In this document: piece after piece, positions 33,844 through 44,858 of the stretch
Layout: each line of letters starts with the position of its first letter
How positions within the stretch are numbered: the stretch's first letter is position 1
Source: Eucommia ulmoides
Taxonomy: Eukaryota; Streptophyta; Magnoliopsida; Garryales; Eucommiaceae
Assembly: GCA_016647705.1 (NCBI GenBank)
Contig: CM028326.1
Coordinates: 4,960,001 to 5,024,000, forward strand
Direction of reading: 5' to 3'
DNA length: 64,000 bases
Notes under the pieces: generated by a model
The model's input: the letters and a program-made list of their open reading frames with translations, nothing else
The model's database searches: none
Told to the model about the DNA's origin: nothing
Translations under genes and position numbers: made by a program

Positions 33844-34280
33844 TGGGAGTTTGTGTTTGTTGAATGTTCTTTTATTATATACGTATATTTGATTTCTGCA
33901 AAATATAGTTGATGGAATAAATTTTATTTACTTTGAATGTATTCTTTCTAATTGTGATTTAACATAATGATAGAAAGACTAAGGAACAATATCATTGAAG
34001 ACTAAAGTTGAATCAGTTGAAATTTGCCTGTTTGAGATCACATTGCATGTAATTTTTATTATACTCATCCATATTTAATCTATGTCATTAAGTATATGGT
34101 GATCATCGTGGTTTAGTCACGACTGTATTATGATATAAGTTGCGATAATTCTATTACTAGTATATGAAATGGACCAAATTGTTTAAGGAGAAGTCTAAGG
34201 ATAAATAGCATATGGATGCGCTCCTAAAGAATTTTGTGATATAATTATTTTAGGGATGATATGTGGCCCAACTGAGAGAT

Positions 34281-34777
34281 TGTTTGAAAATTTTATTTCT
34301 TAATCTAATTTTAGGTAATATATTATTAATACAATTATATTTTTAATTTAAATTTAATGGACTAAAATTAAGTGATCTAATTAATTTAGGTAAGCCTATA
34401 AACTACTCAAAAGAATGTGGGTTTAAATTAGTAGATACCGAAAACTATTGGGATGATTAGGAGATTATGGGAACCCTAATCACACTATATAAATAGGTAA
34501 TGTTAGGGTTATGGTCCCCAATAATACCAAATTGTCTTGACAGCTCACTTCTCCCCATCAAGAAATGAATCGTGAATCCCATTGAAGATTTCTGGAGATT
34601 TGGTTGAGGAATGTCACGTACCCGCTCGATTCGTATTCTTCTCGTGATCGATTGTCACAAGATTCCGCATCAGAAGTCAATTGATCGTAATAGATTCAGG
34701 TACGTAATTTATGTATACATTAGAACTCTTGGTAATTTGACATGTTGATTAAGATGTTATAGATTTAGATCCTAGCA
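34281..34777 (+). repeat. 3' LTR of forward copia element
   Basis: TGTTTGAAAATTTT...GATCCTAGCA, 497 bp, directly preceded by a weak purine tract (CTGAGAGAT). Compared with the 5' LTR it lacks most of a ~20-bp AT-rich segment just before the CA end. The TSD ATAAT follows. Confidence 0.85.
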
Positions 34778-34782
34778 ATAAT

Positions 34783-35865
34783 GTCTAGAAACACTCCCAA
34801 ACATTGTGGGTAAAATAAATTATAATGACCTCATTTGTAAAATTTAAACTTTTGATAGGGAGATCATCAATTGTATAAAGATCATTTTTCGAAGGTTGAA
34901 CAAAGTGATATAGGTTTGGGAGGCAATTTAGACAAAAGACAAATTTTAATTAAATGAATTTTCAGGAGAAAGTACCCAAAATAGTAACGAAGAATGAGAA
35001 TCTAGGAAATGAAACTTTCTCATAGTTTTATTTACCACTAGATGAGGGTGGAGTTTCCCAGAGTGGTGTAGTGGGGTGGTTTGGACAAAGTAATTACTTA
35101 ATTTGTGGTAGGGATAGTGTGTTTCGGGACATGTTACCTATGTTATGTTTTTAGAATTTGTTGTAATTTTGGGACCTTGGTGGGTGTTTCTAAGAGTTTT
35201 TATGAGCTAGACTTGCCTTTTTTTGTGGTATTTTGAGTGGGCATATTACCGGTTGGATGTTCTTGGTATTACAATGGAGGAAGAGACAAGAGTGTTGCCC
35301 TCTGCGGTGTCGTACATGGCATATTTGTTGCAATTGATGAGTATTTCTGGCCATAGCATTTTTGGGCACTAAAAACAAAAAAGTGACAATCTGGACATTC
35401 CCAGATGATCTTCTCCAAAACAGAGCATTGAAAATGTTATTATTGTTATGTGTGCTTTTGATAGGATATAGTTTTGTTTGTTTATAGTTGTGGTTATGGC
35501 TTATTGTGGCAATGTCACAGTGATGGTAATTTGTATAATTGTGATGTATGTTGTTGGTTAGATGTATAGATTCAGGTCCCTAGAGGTGGTTAAGTGTCAG
35601 CGTGTTGGCACTTGGAAAATCCTCCTACAGTGTATTAAGGTTGTCTAATTTTCATGGTGTAAAATCTTATATGAATGTTCGTGTAGGATGCCGAGATCTA
35701 CATTGTAAATTTTTGAATAATTTATCCCATGATGCTCATTCCACCCAAGCAACCTATTTTTATTATTTATTAACTTGCACATGAATTTCTGAATCTTACA
35801 ACAAGAAAAAAACAAACGAACAAAAAAATACGTTAATGGACACCTCACTACGACATGTTTGTCCG
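34783..35865. other. Intergenic region 3' of the polyphenol oxidase gene
   Basis: No gene supported. The stretch 35270-35370 has a short plus-strand frame (MEEETRVLPSAVSYMAYLLQ...) that stops after 33 codons; I do not recognise it. Confidence 0.4.
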
Positions 35866-35871
35866 TTTATT
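35866..35871 (-). terminator. Poly(A) signal of polyphenol oxidase
   Basis: AATAAA on the minus strand, ~110 nt past the stop codon. Confidence 0.55.
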
Positions 35872-35981
35872 ACACAATTTATATCTTAAACCCAAATCCA
35901 ACAGGCAAAAATTCGATCATTTTTAATTACTCCATCTCACAATTCTGAAACTTATTTGGTATGGCGATGATTAATAATTAT

Positions 35982-37766
35982 TTAGTCGCAATCAATGAGG
36001 TCAATCGTGACATCATCAATGTTGACATCGCCGTCGACGGCTTTCGGCACGATGGTGATGAGCACGAGGTCGTCGTCTTCTGCTTCCAAGTCCTCCAACA
36101 GCTCTGTAACTCCAAACGTCTGGTTTGTTTTCTTCCTCGTATTGGTACCATGCTTATGCGGCAACTGCGCGAAACTCCCGACAAACTCCGTCTTGTCCAA
36201 TCCGATAGCTGTCTCATCCTCTTCATCGTTCATGAACACGTCGAATTTCACATACTTTTCGATGTCCCATTCGATACCTTTTATTTCCAGCACCTCTTCG
36301 TATTCTTCTTTCTCTTTCTTCGTCCTCTTCTTCTTCGGCCTCTTGACCACCACTTTCAGCACCTTGTCGAGCTTCACTGGAAAAGTAACGGTTGGAAATT
36401 GAGCTCCGGCAGTTTTCGCCACCGTCGACTTGGTAACGCGCGGCACTGGCTTGAACTTCAGCCATGGGATGTCAACCTTTTGGTAGCGGTACCCTAGCCT
36501 GTCAAGGTCCAAGCAGTCGGCGATCCTCACGCGAACGGGACGCGCGTTCTCGTCGTAGAAGAAGAAGGTGGAGTTCAACCAGTCGGGATCCTTCAAGTCA
36601 TGCCGTTTGCCGCCTAGGGTTTTCCAAATGGTCCACATCCGGTCGATGTTGGCGTGGTGGGAGTAGAAAAGTGGGTCCCGACCCGCTGAGTAAAAATTGC
36701 CCATGTTTTCCCCGTTCTTCTGGTGCTCGTTGCCGGTCCATCTGTGTACCGGAATGTGTGGAACGTTCTCGACACTTCCGGCCCCGTTTTCCGGGTTATC
36801 TCCGGCTCTATAAGGGTTCCCGAAGAATAACAGAGGACACGGGGCGGCGGAAACCATTTGCCGGTACATCACGGCGAGATTATTGGTTAGTCTTTGGAGA
36901 TCGGTTGCTTCAGCATCGGCGCCGTTGTAGGCCAAATCGATAATCTTGGGTGGTTGATGGGTTGTATTGCGTAATGGGTCGTAGATTTGGGATTTGGAAT
37001 TAGCGAACATTGCCGGAATTTGCATGCCGGCAGGATTATCCCAGTTCCAGTACGGCAGACCGAAAGTCGGGTCGTCGATGAGTTTTCCCAGGATTCTCTC
37101 GTAGAAATACATGTACCACCGGTGGAAAGGAAAAAAGAGCCACGAGTTGTGAACTTGGAGCTCGATCTCCGGGAAATCGAACTGGTTATAGCCGCCGTTG
37201 CAGTAGGCGCAATGGATGTTAGCCTGCTGGGTGAAATTACGTGGGTCATCTTCGTCGAGACCCTTCATTAGTTCAATGGCTCTGTTGAATTTGGCTATGT
37301 ACTCTTTAGAAGCTAAATGGGCCGCCGGTCTGATACGTTTGGTTTTGGAAATCGAAGGTTTGAAGTCGATGATGCCGGTGGTGAGCGGCGGAGGGCAACA
37401 CTTGTGGGTCACCTCCGCCCCGGGCGGTAACTCAATCGGCAGGCTACATTTAGTGACGTCAGGGGCGGAAATGGGTTTGGCCAGGGCCAATGGGTTGAAG
37501 TTGGCGGCGCTGTACAGGCCTCCAAGCCCGAGAAGCAAATTCCTCCGGTCCAAGTTTTCGGCGGGAGTGTTTTCTTTTTCCGGTTCACCGTCGTTGGCTT
37601 TGCATGAGACTTTGGACTGGTTTTTGTTAGGGTTTGTTTTGAAGAATCGGCATTGCGAGGGTTTAGCAAGAGAAGGAAAGGAAAAGAAAGTGGAGGAGAG
37701 AGGAGAAGAAGAAGAAGAGGAAGAGGAAAAGATTGCGGTGTTTGGCTGAAGAAGAGAAGCCGTCAT
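35982..37766 (-). CDS. PPO: Polyphenol oxidase (catechol oxidase), chloroplastic
   Basis: Intronless, 594 aa, the usual length. It oxidises o-diphenols to o-quinones with O2 in the thylakoid lumen and causes tissue browning on wounding. Residues 1-~55 are a Ser-rich stroma transit peptide; 74-97 (DRRNLLLGLGGLYSAANFN, ending ALA) is a twin-arginine lumenal signal. CuA ligands H185, H206, H215 (HRWYMYFYERILG); thioether Cys C189; CuB H337, H341 and H370/H371 (DPLFYSHHANIDRMW); gate Phe F358. Likely disulfides C107-C124 and C123-C186. DWLN at 395-398 opens the PPO1_DWL linker domain; KYVKFDVFMND (504-514) lies in the C-terminal shielding PPO1_KFDV domain. The Lys/Glu-rich 473-493 is a probable cleavage-exposed linker. 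All key residues are present and the frame is intact, so it should encode an active proenzyme. GC content is well above the flanks. Confidence 0.97.
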   Translation of the reverse strand: MTASLLQPNTAIFSSSSSSSSPLSSTFFSFPSLAKPSQCRFFKTNPNKNQSKVSCKANDGEPEKENTPAENLDRRNLLLGLGGLYSAANFNPLALAKPISAPDVTKCSLPIELPPGAEVTHKCCPPPLTTGIIDFKPSISKTKRIRPAAHLASKEYIAKFNRAIELMKGLDEDDPRNFTQQANIHCAYCNGGYNQFDFPEIELQVHNSWLFFPFHRWYMYFYERILGKLIDDPTFGLPYWNWDNPAGMQIPAMFANSKSQIYDPLRNTTHQPPKIIDLAYNGADAEATDLQRLTNNLAVMYRQMVSAAPCPLLFFGNPYRAGDNPENGAGSVENVPHIPVHRWTGNEHQKNGENMGNFYSAGRDPLFYSHHANIDRMWTIWKTLGGKRHDLKDPDWLNSTFFFYDENARPVRVRIADCLDLDRLGYRYQKVDIPWLKFKPVPRVTKSTVAKTAGAQFPTVTFPVKLDKVLKVVVKRPKKKRTKKEKEEYEEVLEIKGIEWDIEKYVKFDVFMNDEEDETAIGLDKTEFVGSFAQLPHKHGTNTRKKTNQTFGVTELLEDLEAEDDDLVLITIVPKAVDGDVNIDDVTIDLIDCD

Positions 37767-37828
37767 TGGAGGAGCTTGAAGTTGCTTCTACTTCTACTTC
37801 TACTTCTACAAGGCTGAATATTTCCCTT

Positions 37829-37836
37829 CTTTTATA
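37829..37836 (-). promoter_or_regulatory. TATA box of polyphenol oxidase
   Basis: TATAAAAG on the minus strand, 62-70 nt upstream of the ATG, leaving a leader of about 30-40 nt that consists of a CTT/AAG-type triplet repeat. Confidence 0.7.
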
Positions 37837-37839
37837 GTG

Positions 37840-38462
37840 ATCCAAACACCTCGATGGAGAGTCCTTTGGAAAATATTAATTCATGATATCAACTTATAAA
37901 CTAATTTTAAAATATTAATTATTTTTGAGTGGTTGATTTGAGATTAATATACATGACCACATGATACATGTTTATTTAATATTTTTATTGGCTTTTTATA
38001 ATGGGGCTCAAGGCTATTAGTATTTAGTTACTCATCATTCCCGTAGACCAACAGGATTTTTGACCCTAACGGATTCCTATTATGTAACTAAAATTATTAA
38101 ATAATCCCAATGTTTTTCCAATGAACATAATGATGGATGTTGAAAAACTAAAACTAAAAAAAAATAAAATGTAGGGAATGAATGATTAAGGAAATTCCGT
38201 GGAAATGAACACACACACATATATATATATATATAGAATAAATAAACAAAAACTTCTCTCTCTCTCTCTCTCTGTATATATGCACAAAACACGCTCTCTC
38301 TCTCTCTAACCATAATCACTTTACCCTCTCTTTAATCCATCCATTCTGCCTATTACCCTTCCTCTCAAGTTTCCAAGTCAAGATATGCTGATAAGTCTTC
38401 TTTACCTTTTATTTCTCTTATCTATATGTGTATATATGATATGAAGTGTGTTATAGATGTGA

Positions 38463-38495
<33 letters not shown>

Positions 38496-38790
38496 CGATA
38501 AAACTTGAATTTAAAATAGAGTAAATGATATTGTTAGTATTTTGTTCTGAGTAATATATTTTATTAACCGTTGGTTAATATTTTTGCGTAGATTAAATTA
38601 TATAGATTGAGAAAATTTAGTAATAGTTGTTATAATATTTTTGTACAAGTAATACTGATTTCAAAAAATAGGGTGCTTAAATTTAATAAATTTCACATAA
38701 CTAGGAAAATTTAGAAATGAGAAAAGTTGAATTTTAGCTCTAGGCATTTCATTGCATAGTAAATTTATTTAGATAAATTTTTAGTTTAAA
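37840..38790. other. Upstream region of polyphenol oxidase, microsatellites
   Basis: AT-rich; (TA)n at 38219-38235 and 38468-38492, CT/AG runs at 38254-38310. No gene seen. Any PPO regulatory sites would lie here, but I can single out none. Confidence 0.4.
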
Positions 38791-38799
38791 CTCTTTGGT

Positions 38800-40020
38800 T
38801 ATTAGGTTCGCAAGCGACCCCGACAGCGCAATATTCTGACGATAGTATTTTTAGTAGCGCAAAAATTAAGGTGAGTGTACTGTCTTTTATGTAAATTGAT
38901 AAATTATATTTTTGTATAAATTACGAAAAGAAAATATTTATTAAAATGAAAGGTTTTATAACTTATGTGAATCGAGTAAGTTTTTAAAGGTGGAAAGTGA
39001 TTTTTATTATCCGACTATGTCATAGTTGTCTTCTCGTCAGAAGAACATGTCCTGCGAGATATAAATATATGTTGTTATCTGCCAGGTAAGTCCTACAGGG
39101 TGAATATATGTTGTTACCTGTCATGCAAGTTCTGCATGGTAAATATATATTGTTACCTGTCAAGCAAGTCCTGCAGGGTGAATATATTTTGTTACCTGTC
39201 AAGCAAGTCCTGCAAGGTAGATATATGTTGTTACATGTCAGGTAAGTTCTGCAAGGTGGATATATGTTGTTACATGTCAGGCAAGTCTTGCAGGGTGGAT
39301 ATATGTTGTTACTTGTCAAACAAGTCCTGCAGGATGGATATATATTGTTACATGTCAGACACGTCCTGCAGAGTGGTTACTCATACCATTAGAGATATTA
39401 AATGACCATGGTACTGATAGTCACCATAGATGATACAGTTGTACAGATTACAGTACCGTCATAACTCCCGATCGTGAGGTGAAACGATCCTTTAGCTAGT
39501 AGGGAAATATGTGTGCGGTATTTTATTATAAATTAAATTATTTTATTGGTTGATTTAAATACATTATCTTATTGCAATAATAGTTGTGAAATGTTATTTC
39601 AGCTCAATATGCGGTTATATTTAAATTAGATTTTGAAAAGTGGTATTTGATAATTATACTTGATTCATAAATTATTTATATATTATGAAGACAGTAAACT
39701 GATAAAATATTTGGTCTCAGGTACTGCCGTTAGAGACGGGTCCATTATTGGCACTAGATAGAGTCAGAAGATATAGTAGATTTTATTTTGATAGTTGTCA
39801 AGATAACTATTGAGAGTGAGTGGTTGAAATGTTCTTGTAATGATGCTATAAAATAGACAGCTTTGTATAAAAGTTAAAATTCTAAATTGGGAAAAAAAAA
39901 ATTATTATTAATTTTATTAGAGTAGTGCGGCGGAAGCGTGGTGTAGTAGTTTGTCTTTTGGCTCTATTTCTTCTCGGGAGAAATCTAGTGACAACCCTAG
40001 GAAATCGGTCATTACACTAG
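38800..40020. mobile_element. Decayed Ty3-gypsy-like LTR
   Basis: It shares with the 2.7-kb solo LTR the block AACTCCCGATCGTGAGGT...AAACGATC (~39461), a following TAGCTAGTA and the GGCACTAGATAGAGTC-like block (~39748; GGCGCTAGGTAGAGTC at ~16604), all in the same order and each preceded by a minisatellite. LTR-end-like ATCGGTCATTACA lies near 40004. The left end and TSD were not found. No internal domains. Confidence 0.5.
39061..39375. repeat. 39-bp minisatellite, eight copies
   Basis: Units of ATATATGTTGTTACCTGTCA plus AGCAAGTCCTGCAGGGTGA, all 39 bp except the first at 40. Because 39 is a multiple of three and the unit lacks stops in some frames, open frames of ~100 codons appear on both strands; I do not treat them as genes. 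Confidence 0.9.
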
Positions 40021-40053
40021 CGGTGATAAAAAATATTTTTTTATGGTTAAGTT

Positions 40054-40655
40054 GTGAAAGTTTATTGTGAAGAAAATTAATTGAGAATAATTTGGTTAAG
40101 AAATAGGAAAAAATTCATTTATGACCCTCTAACTAACTATGGATCAGTTTTTATGTGGTCCAATAAATTTTGTATGTTTCACTTTAAACTCTGTACTTTT
40201 ATTTATGATTTTAATTAGTCATTTCTATTTCTCTTTGGGAGAAACCTAGTGACGGTCCTGAAAAATCGGATCGTTACACTGGCAGTGATGGCTCTGGAAA
40301 ATCGGGTCGTTAAGCTGTGAAAGTTTACTGTGAAGAAAATTAATTGAGAATAATTTTGTTAAGAAATAGTAAAATTTTCATTTATGACCCTCTAACTACG
40401 GATCAGTTTCTATGTGGTCCAACAAATTTGGTGTGTTTCGCTTTAAACTTTGTAACTTTATTTATGATTTTAATTGGTCATTTTGATTAATTTAACTATT
40501 AAATTAGATGAAATTAGAGATAAAATCGTAAAATTATATATTTTTGGTTTTTATTTATTTTTATTCCTTTTTTTAAGAAATAGGGGAAATCCCTATTTCT
40601 CTATTTATTGTGAAGAAAATTAATTGAGAATAATTTTGTTAAGATACAGGGAAAA
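40054..40655. repeat. Two to three imperfect direct repeats, ~260-290 bp
   Basis: GTGAAGAAAATTAATTGAGAATAAT starts near 40069, 40330 and 40609 and is followed each time by ACCCTCTAACTA...GGATCAGTTT and GTGGTCCAA.AAATTT. The third copy runs into the fold-back element. The arrangement suggests repeated partial duplication of one end of that element with gypsy-LTR-like flank (ATCGGGTCGTTA). Confidence 0.65.
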
Positions 40656-41355
40656 TTTTATTTTTAACCCTCTAACTATAGATCAGTTTCTATGTGGTCT
40701 AATAAATTTAGTGTGTTTCACTTTAAACTCTGTACCTTTATTTATGATTTTAATTGGTCATTTTACTTAATTTAGTTGTTAAATTAGACGGAATTAGGGG
40801 TAAAATCGTAAAATTATATATTTCTTAGTTTTTATTTATTTTTTATTTTTATTTTCTTCTTCTCTTTTCTTTGTTCTTTGTCACCTGCAACTCCTCCACT
40901 CCCCCCGTTGGCACTTCCACCACTGGATCTGTGCAAGATCCGCCCAGATTTGCGGCAAAGTTGCAAAAACCTCAAGGAAAAAATAAACTCACGAAACTTC
41001 AATGAATATTTTTTGACAACCGGAGATTTGGAGCATCGAAAATGATAGCTTTCAAATTCCAAAGATTTGGGGCATCAGAGGTGGTATAGGCTGGAGATGG
41101 TGAGTGATGGCAAGAGATGGCGAAGATGATGGCTGCCCTATCTCGATAAAGAAGAAAAAAAAAGAATAAAAGACAAATTAAAATTAAAAAATATATAATA
41201 TATGATTTTACCCTTAATTCCGTCTAATTTAACATATAAATTAGACAGAAGGAGTAATTAAAACCCTAAATAAAAATAGAAGGTTTAAAGTAAAATATAT
41301 CAAATTTATTGGACCTCGTAGAAATTGATCCATAATTAGAAAGTTTAAAATGTAC
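40655..41355. mobile_element. Fold-back (long-TIR) element, ~700 bp
   Basis: The left ~150 bp (ACCCTCTAACTATAGATCAG ... TTAGACGGAATTAGGGGTAA) returns in reverse complement at ~41205-41350 (TTACCCTTAATTCCGTCTAA ... GATCCATAATTAG). The loop (40850-41170) is moderately GC-rich with no convincing gene. Long TIRs suggest a Mutator-like fold-back element; no TSD identified. Confidence 0.65.
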
Positions 41356-41636
41356 TAAGAAATATCATATATTTTTTGTATTGGAGCTTTTTATTTTAAA
41401 AAATAAAAATATTTTAATATAATGTGTGAAACTTGGGACCCATGCCGAACATTATTATCTATAGGTTTTGTTAATTTAATTAAAATGGAGAATTTTATGA
41501 ACTATTTGCCTATTACTTTAAAAATAATATTTTATTTTAATAAATAAAAAGATGATTAGAACGCTCTTATAATACAATTTAAGTAAATGATTAACTCAAC
41601 TTGTAGTGATTTCACGTGATTAAGTGCAAATAAATG

Positions 41637-41789
41637 GTAATGTATTATTGAAAAGTAAGATTATGTTGGTAACCAGGCTGTAATGTCAGGGCCTCGGGAT
41701 CAGGGATAAAGGTAATGTATATTATTGCAAAGTAAGATTATGTTGGTAACCAGGCTGTAATGTCAGGGCCTCGGGACCTGGGATAAAGG
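41637..41789. repeat. 74-bp tandem duplication
   Basis: GGTAATGTAT...GGTAACCAGGCTGTAATGTC...AGGGATAAA occurs twice (starts 41637 and 41711) with few differences. Confidence 0.85.
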
Positions 41790-41819
41790 ACAACTGATAA
41801 GTTTTTTTTTACTCATGGT

Positions 41820-42095
41820 GCCCTCGTATCCACGTAACAGATAATAGATAGAATGCGTGAATATTACTTTCAAGATAAATATTTTTTCGTAAGCTCAAAC
41901 TCTTGATTTCACAAAGGTCTCTCAAATACCACGAGTGTTTTAATAACAGATAAGATTAATTTCGTTCGGAATGCGTGAATATTCCTTCCACAATAAATAT
42001 TTTTTCGTAAGTTCAAACTCTTGATTTCACAAAGGTCCTTCAAATACCACAAGTATTTTAACTCAAACGAGTCTTACTACTTGAGTTATAGGTAT
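41820..42095. repeat. Dispersed repeat family, tandem pair
   Basis: Two ~120-bp units share GAATGCGTGAATATT, TAAATATTTTTTCGTAAG and CTCAAACTCTTGATTTCACA, and end in ACTCAAACGAGTCTTAC. Related single copies are at 43255-43430 and 61611-61800. The conserved ...ACTCAAACxxGTCTTA..ACTCGAGTT ending is like the constant 3' end of a short or long interspersed element, but I cannot assign it. Confidence 0.5.
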
Positions 42096-42289
42096 ATGCT
42101 TTTTAATCCATGAATAAGTGTATTTAGAAGAAAATTTTATTATTTAATCCTCATAAGAGAGTGTTTTGAGAAAATGATCCTTCAAATACCTACATTAAAT
42201 TTGTGGTCCCTATATAGCCTTCTTAGAGTTTAGTCTCTAATCATTGTCCCTTATTTGTGTTATATTTACAATTTATGTCATTATATTAA

Positions 42290-42800
42290 AAAATGTGAAT
42301 ATTCACTTTTTCTAAAATCACCAAATTATCAAAATCATCTCATTCAATTCACGGTTAATAAAAAAAAAAAAAAATATCAAATTAATCTACGAAAAATCAT
42401 ATTTCCGACTATATGAATTTCAACTTGTTTAGGTAATTTTTTGTTGATTTGTGAATGTTCATGTTTTTTACATGAATATTCACAAAATCGCAAAATTAAC
42501 ATCTACCAACTCACACGCTGAAAAATAAATATCAGATCTATTTTTTTTTCATATGAACATTCACCGAGATCTAAAAAATGGAGAGAGATAAATCAAATAT
42601 GAGAACATTCAAACCAGATCTGAAAACGAAGAACAACTCAATATGAACATTCAAGCAAAAAACATAAACAATCAACAAAATAACAACAAAAACAAAATAG
42701 ATCTAATCTATTGCAAAACATTCACAGAAAACAAAACAAACATGAACATTCACAAAACAAAACACAATGGTATGAATATTCACATACGATGAACAAGGTT
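42290..42800. repeat. Scattered TGAAYATTCA palindromic motif
   Basis: GAATATTCAC, GAACATTCA and similar 8-10-mers occur about ten times in 500 bp of A-rich sequence, on both strands by symmetry. No gene is visible. See findings. Confidence 0.55.
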
Positions 42801-43220
42801 GAGATCTAGAATCAACTACCGCAAAATCCATTATTGTGAACATCCACTATCAAATCGTTCACCGCAATCCACAACAAACCATTGTGGTTCATGGTCTTCG
42901 CAAATCGGAGCACGGTGGCGATAGGTGATTCATCACCTTCACCTTCGCAAGAGAGAGAGAGAGAGAGATGACAGCTGCAGATTGAACGATGGAGGAAGAA
43001 AACGATCACCACGACGTTGGTTCACGTCGTTGAAGGCGAAAGGACACGGCATCGACAAAGGTGAACGGTGATTGAGAATGGCGGCATCAACGAAGGCAAA
43101 CGGCATTTGATTTCTAATGGCTCCGCCCTAGTTATATTAACACAAATCTTTCCAAATATATATATATATATATACTAGTTACTATATGACATTTTTTATT
43201 TAGGATCTGATTTATATTGT

Positions 43221-43261
<41 letters not shown>

Positions 43262-44850
43262 CGAGTGTCTTTATACTCACAGAGAGTGTGAGACTATTTT
43301 ATTTCGGGGTGCATGACTATCTCTCAATTGTTTTAACTCAAATGGGTCTTATCACTCGAGTTGTGGTAATTTTTCCAAATATATTCTCACTCGAGTCATT
43401 GTAATTTTTCCAAATATATTCACATACAATAAAAGAAAGACTTTTTTCTTTTATTCCCTCTATACAAACAAAGTGAAATAGAAAGAACGTAAAGTGAAAT
43501 AGAAAGAACGTAAAAAGAAAGAGGAAAGAAAAGTCTAGGTCAACAGCGTCGGAGACTCTGAACCAAAGAATTGTCGGGTCTAGGGTTTGGCTTGAGGAAG
43601 AAAGATAAGGATGAAGAGGGAAATTCTATTGATACCCTACAATTGTCCATTTGCACCCAGATTTACTATTTATCTTTTTCATGGTTAAATTTAACTGATC
43701 ACTCTCGTGATTTTTTGGGCGCTTCTGAAGGTGCATCCATTTTTGTTGGTCCTAAATTCATAAAAAAATAAATAAAAATGATTTACGCCAATTATTATTT
43801 TTATCTTTTAAATTATTAGTACAAATATTTCTCTTACTTTTTTATTTTACATTTTCTTTTCGTTTTTTTATTTATCCCCCCTTCTTCTCTAGTTAGCAGA
43901 ATATGCCGGACGCTTGTTACTATTTTTCTTCTCTTTTTTCGTATGCAGTCGTCAGCACATCTGTGTAAATCTACAAATCTCTCGGATCTACACGGATACT
44001 GAGAAGAAAAAAAGAAGAATGAAGAAGAAGAAGAGAGGTGAGGATGCCGGGGTGGGGGTAGATGGAGGTGTTAGTGCATATTTATGGAAGTTTAAAAAAA
44101 TAAAAAATAGAGAGACAAGTTATTTTAACAAGAGTAAAAAAATAATTTTGATTTTTTTTTTTTAAATTGGGATATACATTTATCAAAAAAGGTGTCCGGT
44201 TGATTTTTTTATTTTTTATTTATTTTTATTGGGACCTAAAAGTCCAATATAGCTATGGGAGATTTGCACGTGTCAATTTTAGTCATAAAAATTGACTATG
44301 ATGCCTCTTATGTCCAATTCTCCCCTATTAAAACCTAATTTCTCTCCCTAGGACAAATTTTTTTTAAAAAAAATGCAAAATCAACAACAAAAATTAGAGG
44401 AAATAAAATCAACCACAATCAAATTGCAAAAATCGACAACAAACTTGCGGAATTCAACAAAATCACACATTAAAAATTGCAACTCAATAAAATAAAAAAG
44501 CAAAACATCAAAATTTTGATTCAAAACGGTCCTTCCACCATACGGTTGCTCTGAATACCTAAAAAATAAAAAATAAAACTATTTAAAAAAGTGAAGAACA
44601 TCAAAATTTGTTGAGCCAGACAAGATTAATTATTTTTACATTAATTTAAAACAAGAAAATTTAATTTAAAACAAAAAAATTGACTAGAGTACTCTTATAA
44701 TACAATTTTTTGTAAATGATTAAGAGGTTAGGTGAGCAGTGACAAGGGACACATGATGTGCTTATCAATCAATGAACATACATGTCTTATATTGAAGAAG
44801 TTTTTTTGGACCATCAAATCTTAGACCATCAAGAAGTTTTTTTGGCAAGG
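42800..44850. other. Intergenic, repeats and microsatellites
   Basis: 42950-43130 is GC-richer and gene-like but gives only short frames on either strand (the minus-strand one starts MVIVFFLHRSICSC); unidentified. (TA)n at 43157-43172 and 43226-43258; a dispersed repeat at 43255-43430; poly-purine/pyrimidine tracts at 43860-44170. No supported gene. Confidence 0.4.
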
Positions 44851-44858
44851 ACATGGCC

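Larger units (their letters stand above)
27851..34777 (+). mobile_element. Ty1-copia element (forward) with both LTRs, 6.9 kb
   Basis: LTRs at 27851-28364 and 34281-34777; 5-bp TSD ATAAT at 27846-27850 and 34778-34782. Primer site directly after the 5' LTR, then a ~1.75-kb leader, then gag and pol in copia order. The coding region has many stops and frameshifts, so it is not autonomous. Same family as 18740-26268 but opposite orientation. Confidence 0.92.

Noticed and set aside
35961-37749. Several open frames on the plus strand and other minus frames across 35961-37749
   Set aside because: They are antisense or shifted shadows of the polyphenol oxidase gene, caused by its higher GC content.
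39020-39405. ~100-codon frames on both strands
   Set aside because: Read-through of a 39-bp minisatellite.
43571-43771. Short plus frame starting MSGLGFGLRKKDKDEEG
   Set aside because: No recognisable family, no splice or promoter context, and composition like surrounding non-coding DNA.
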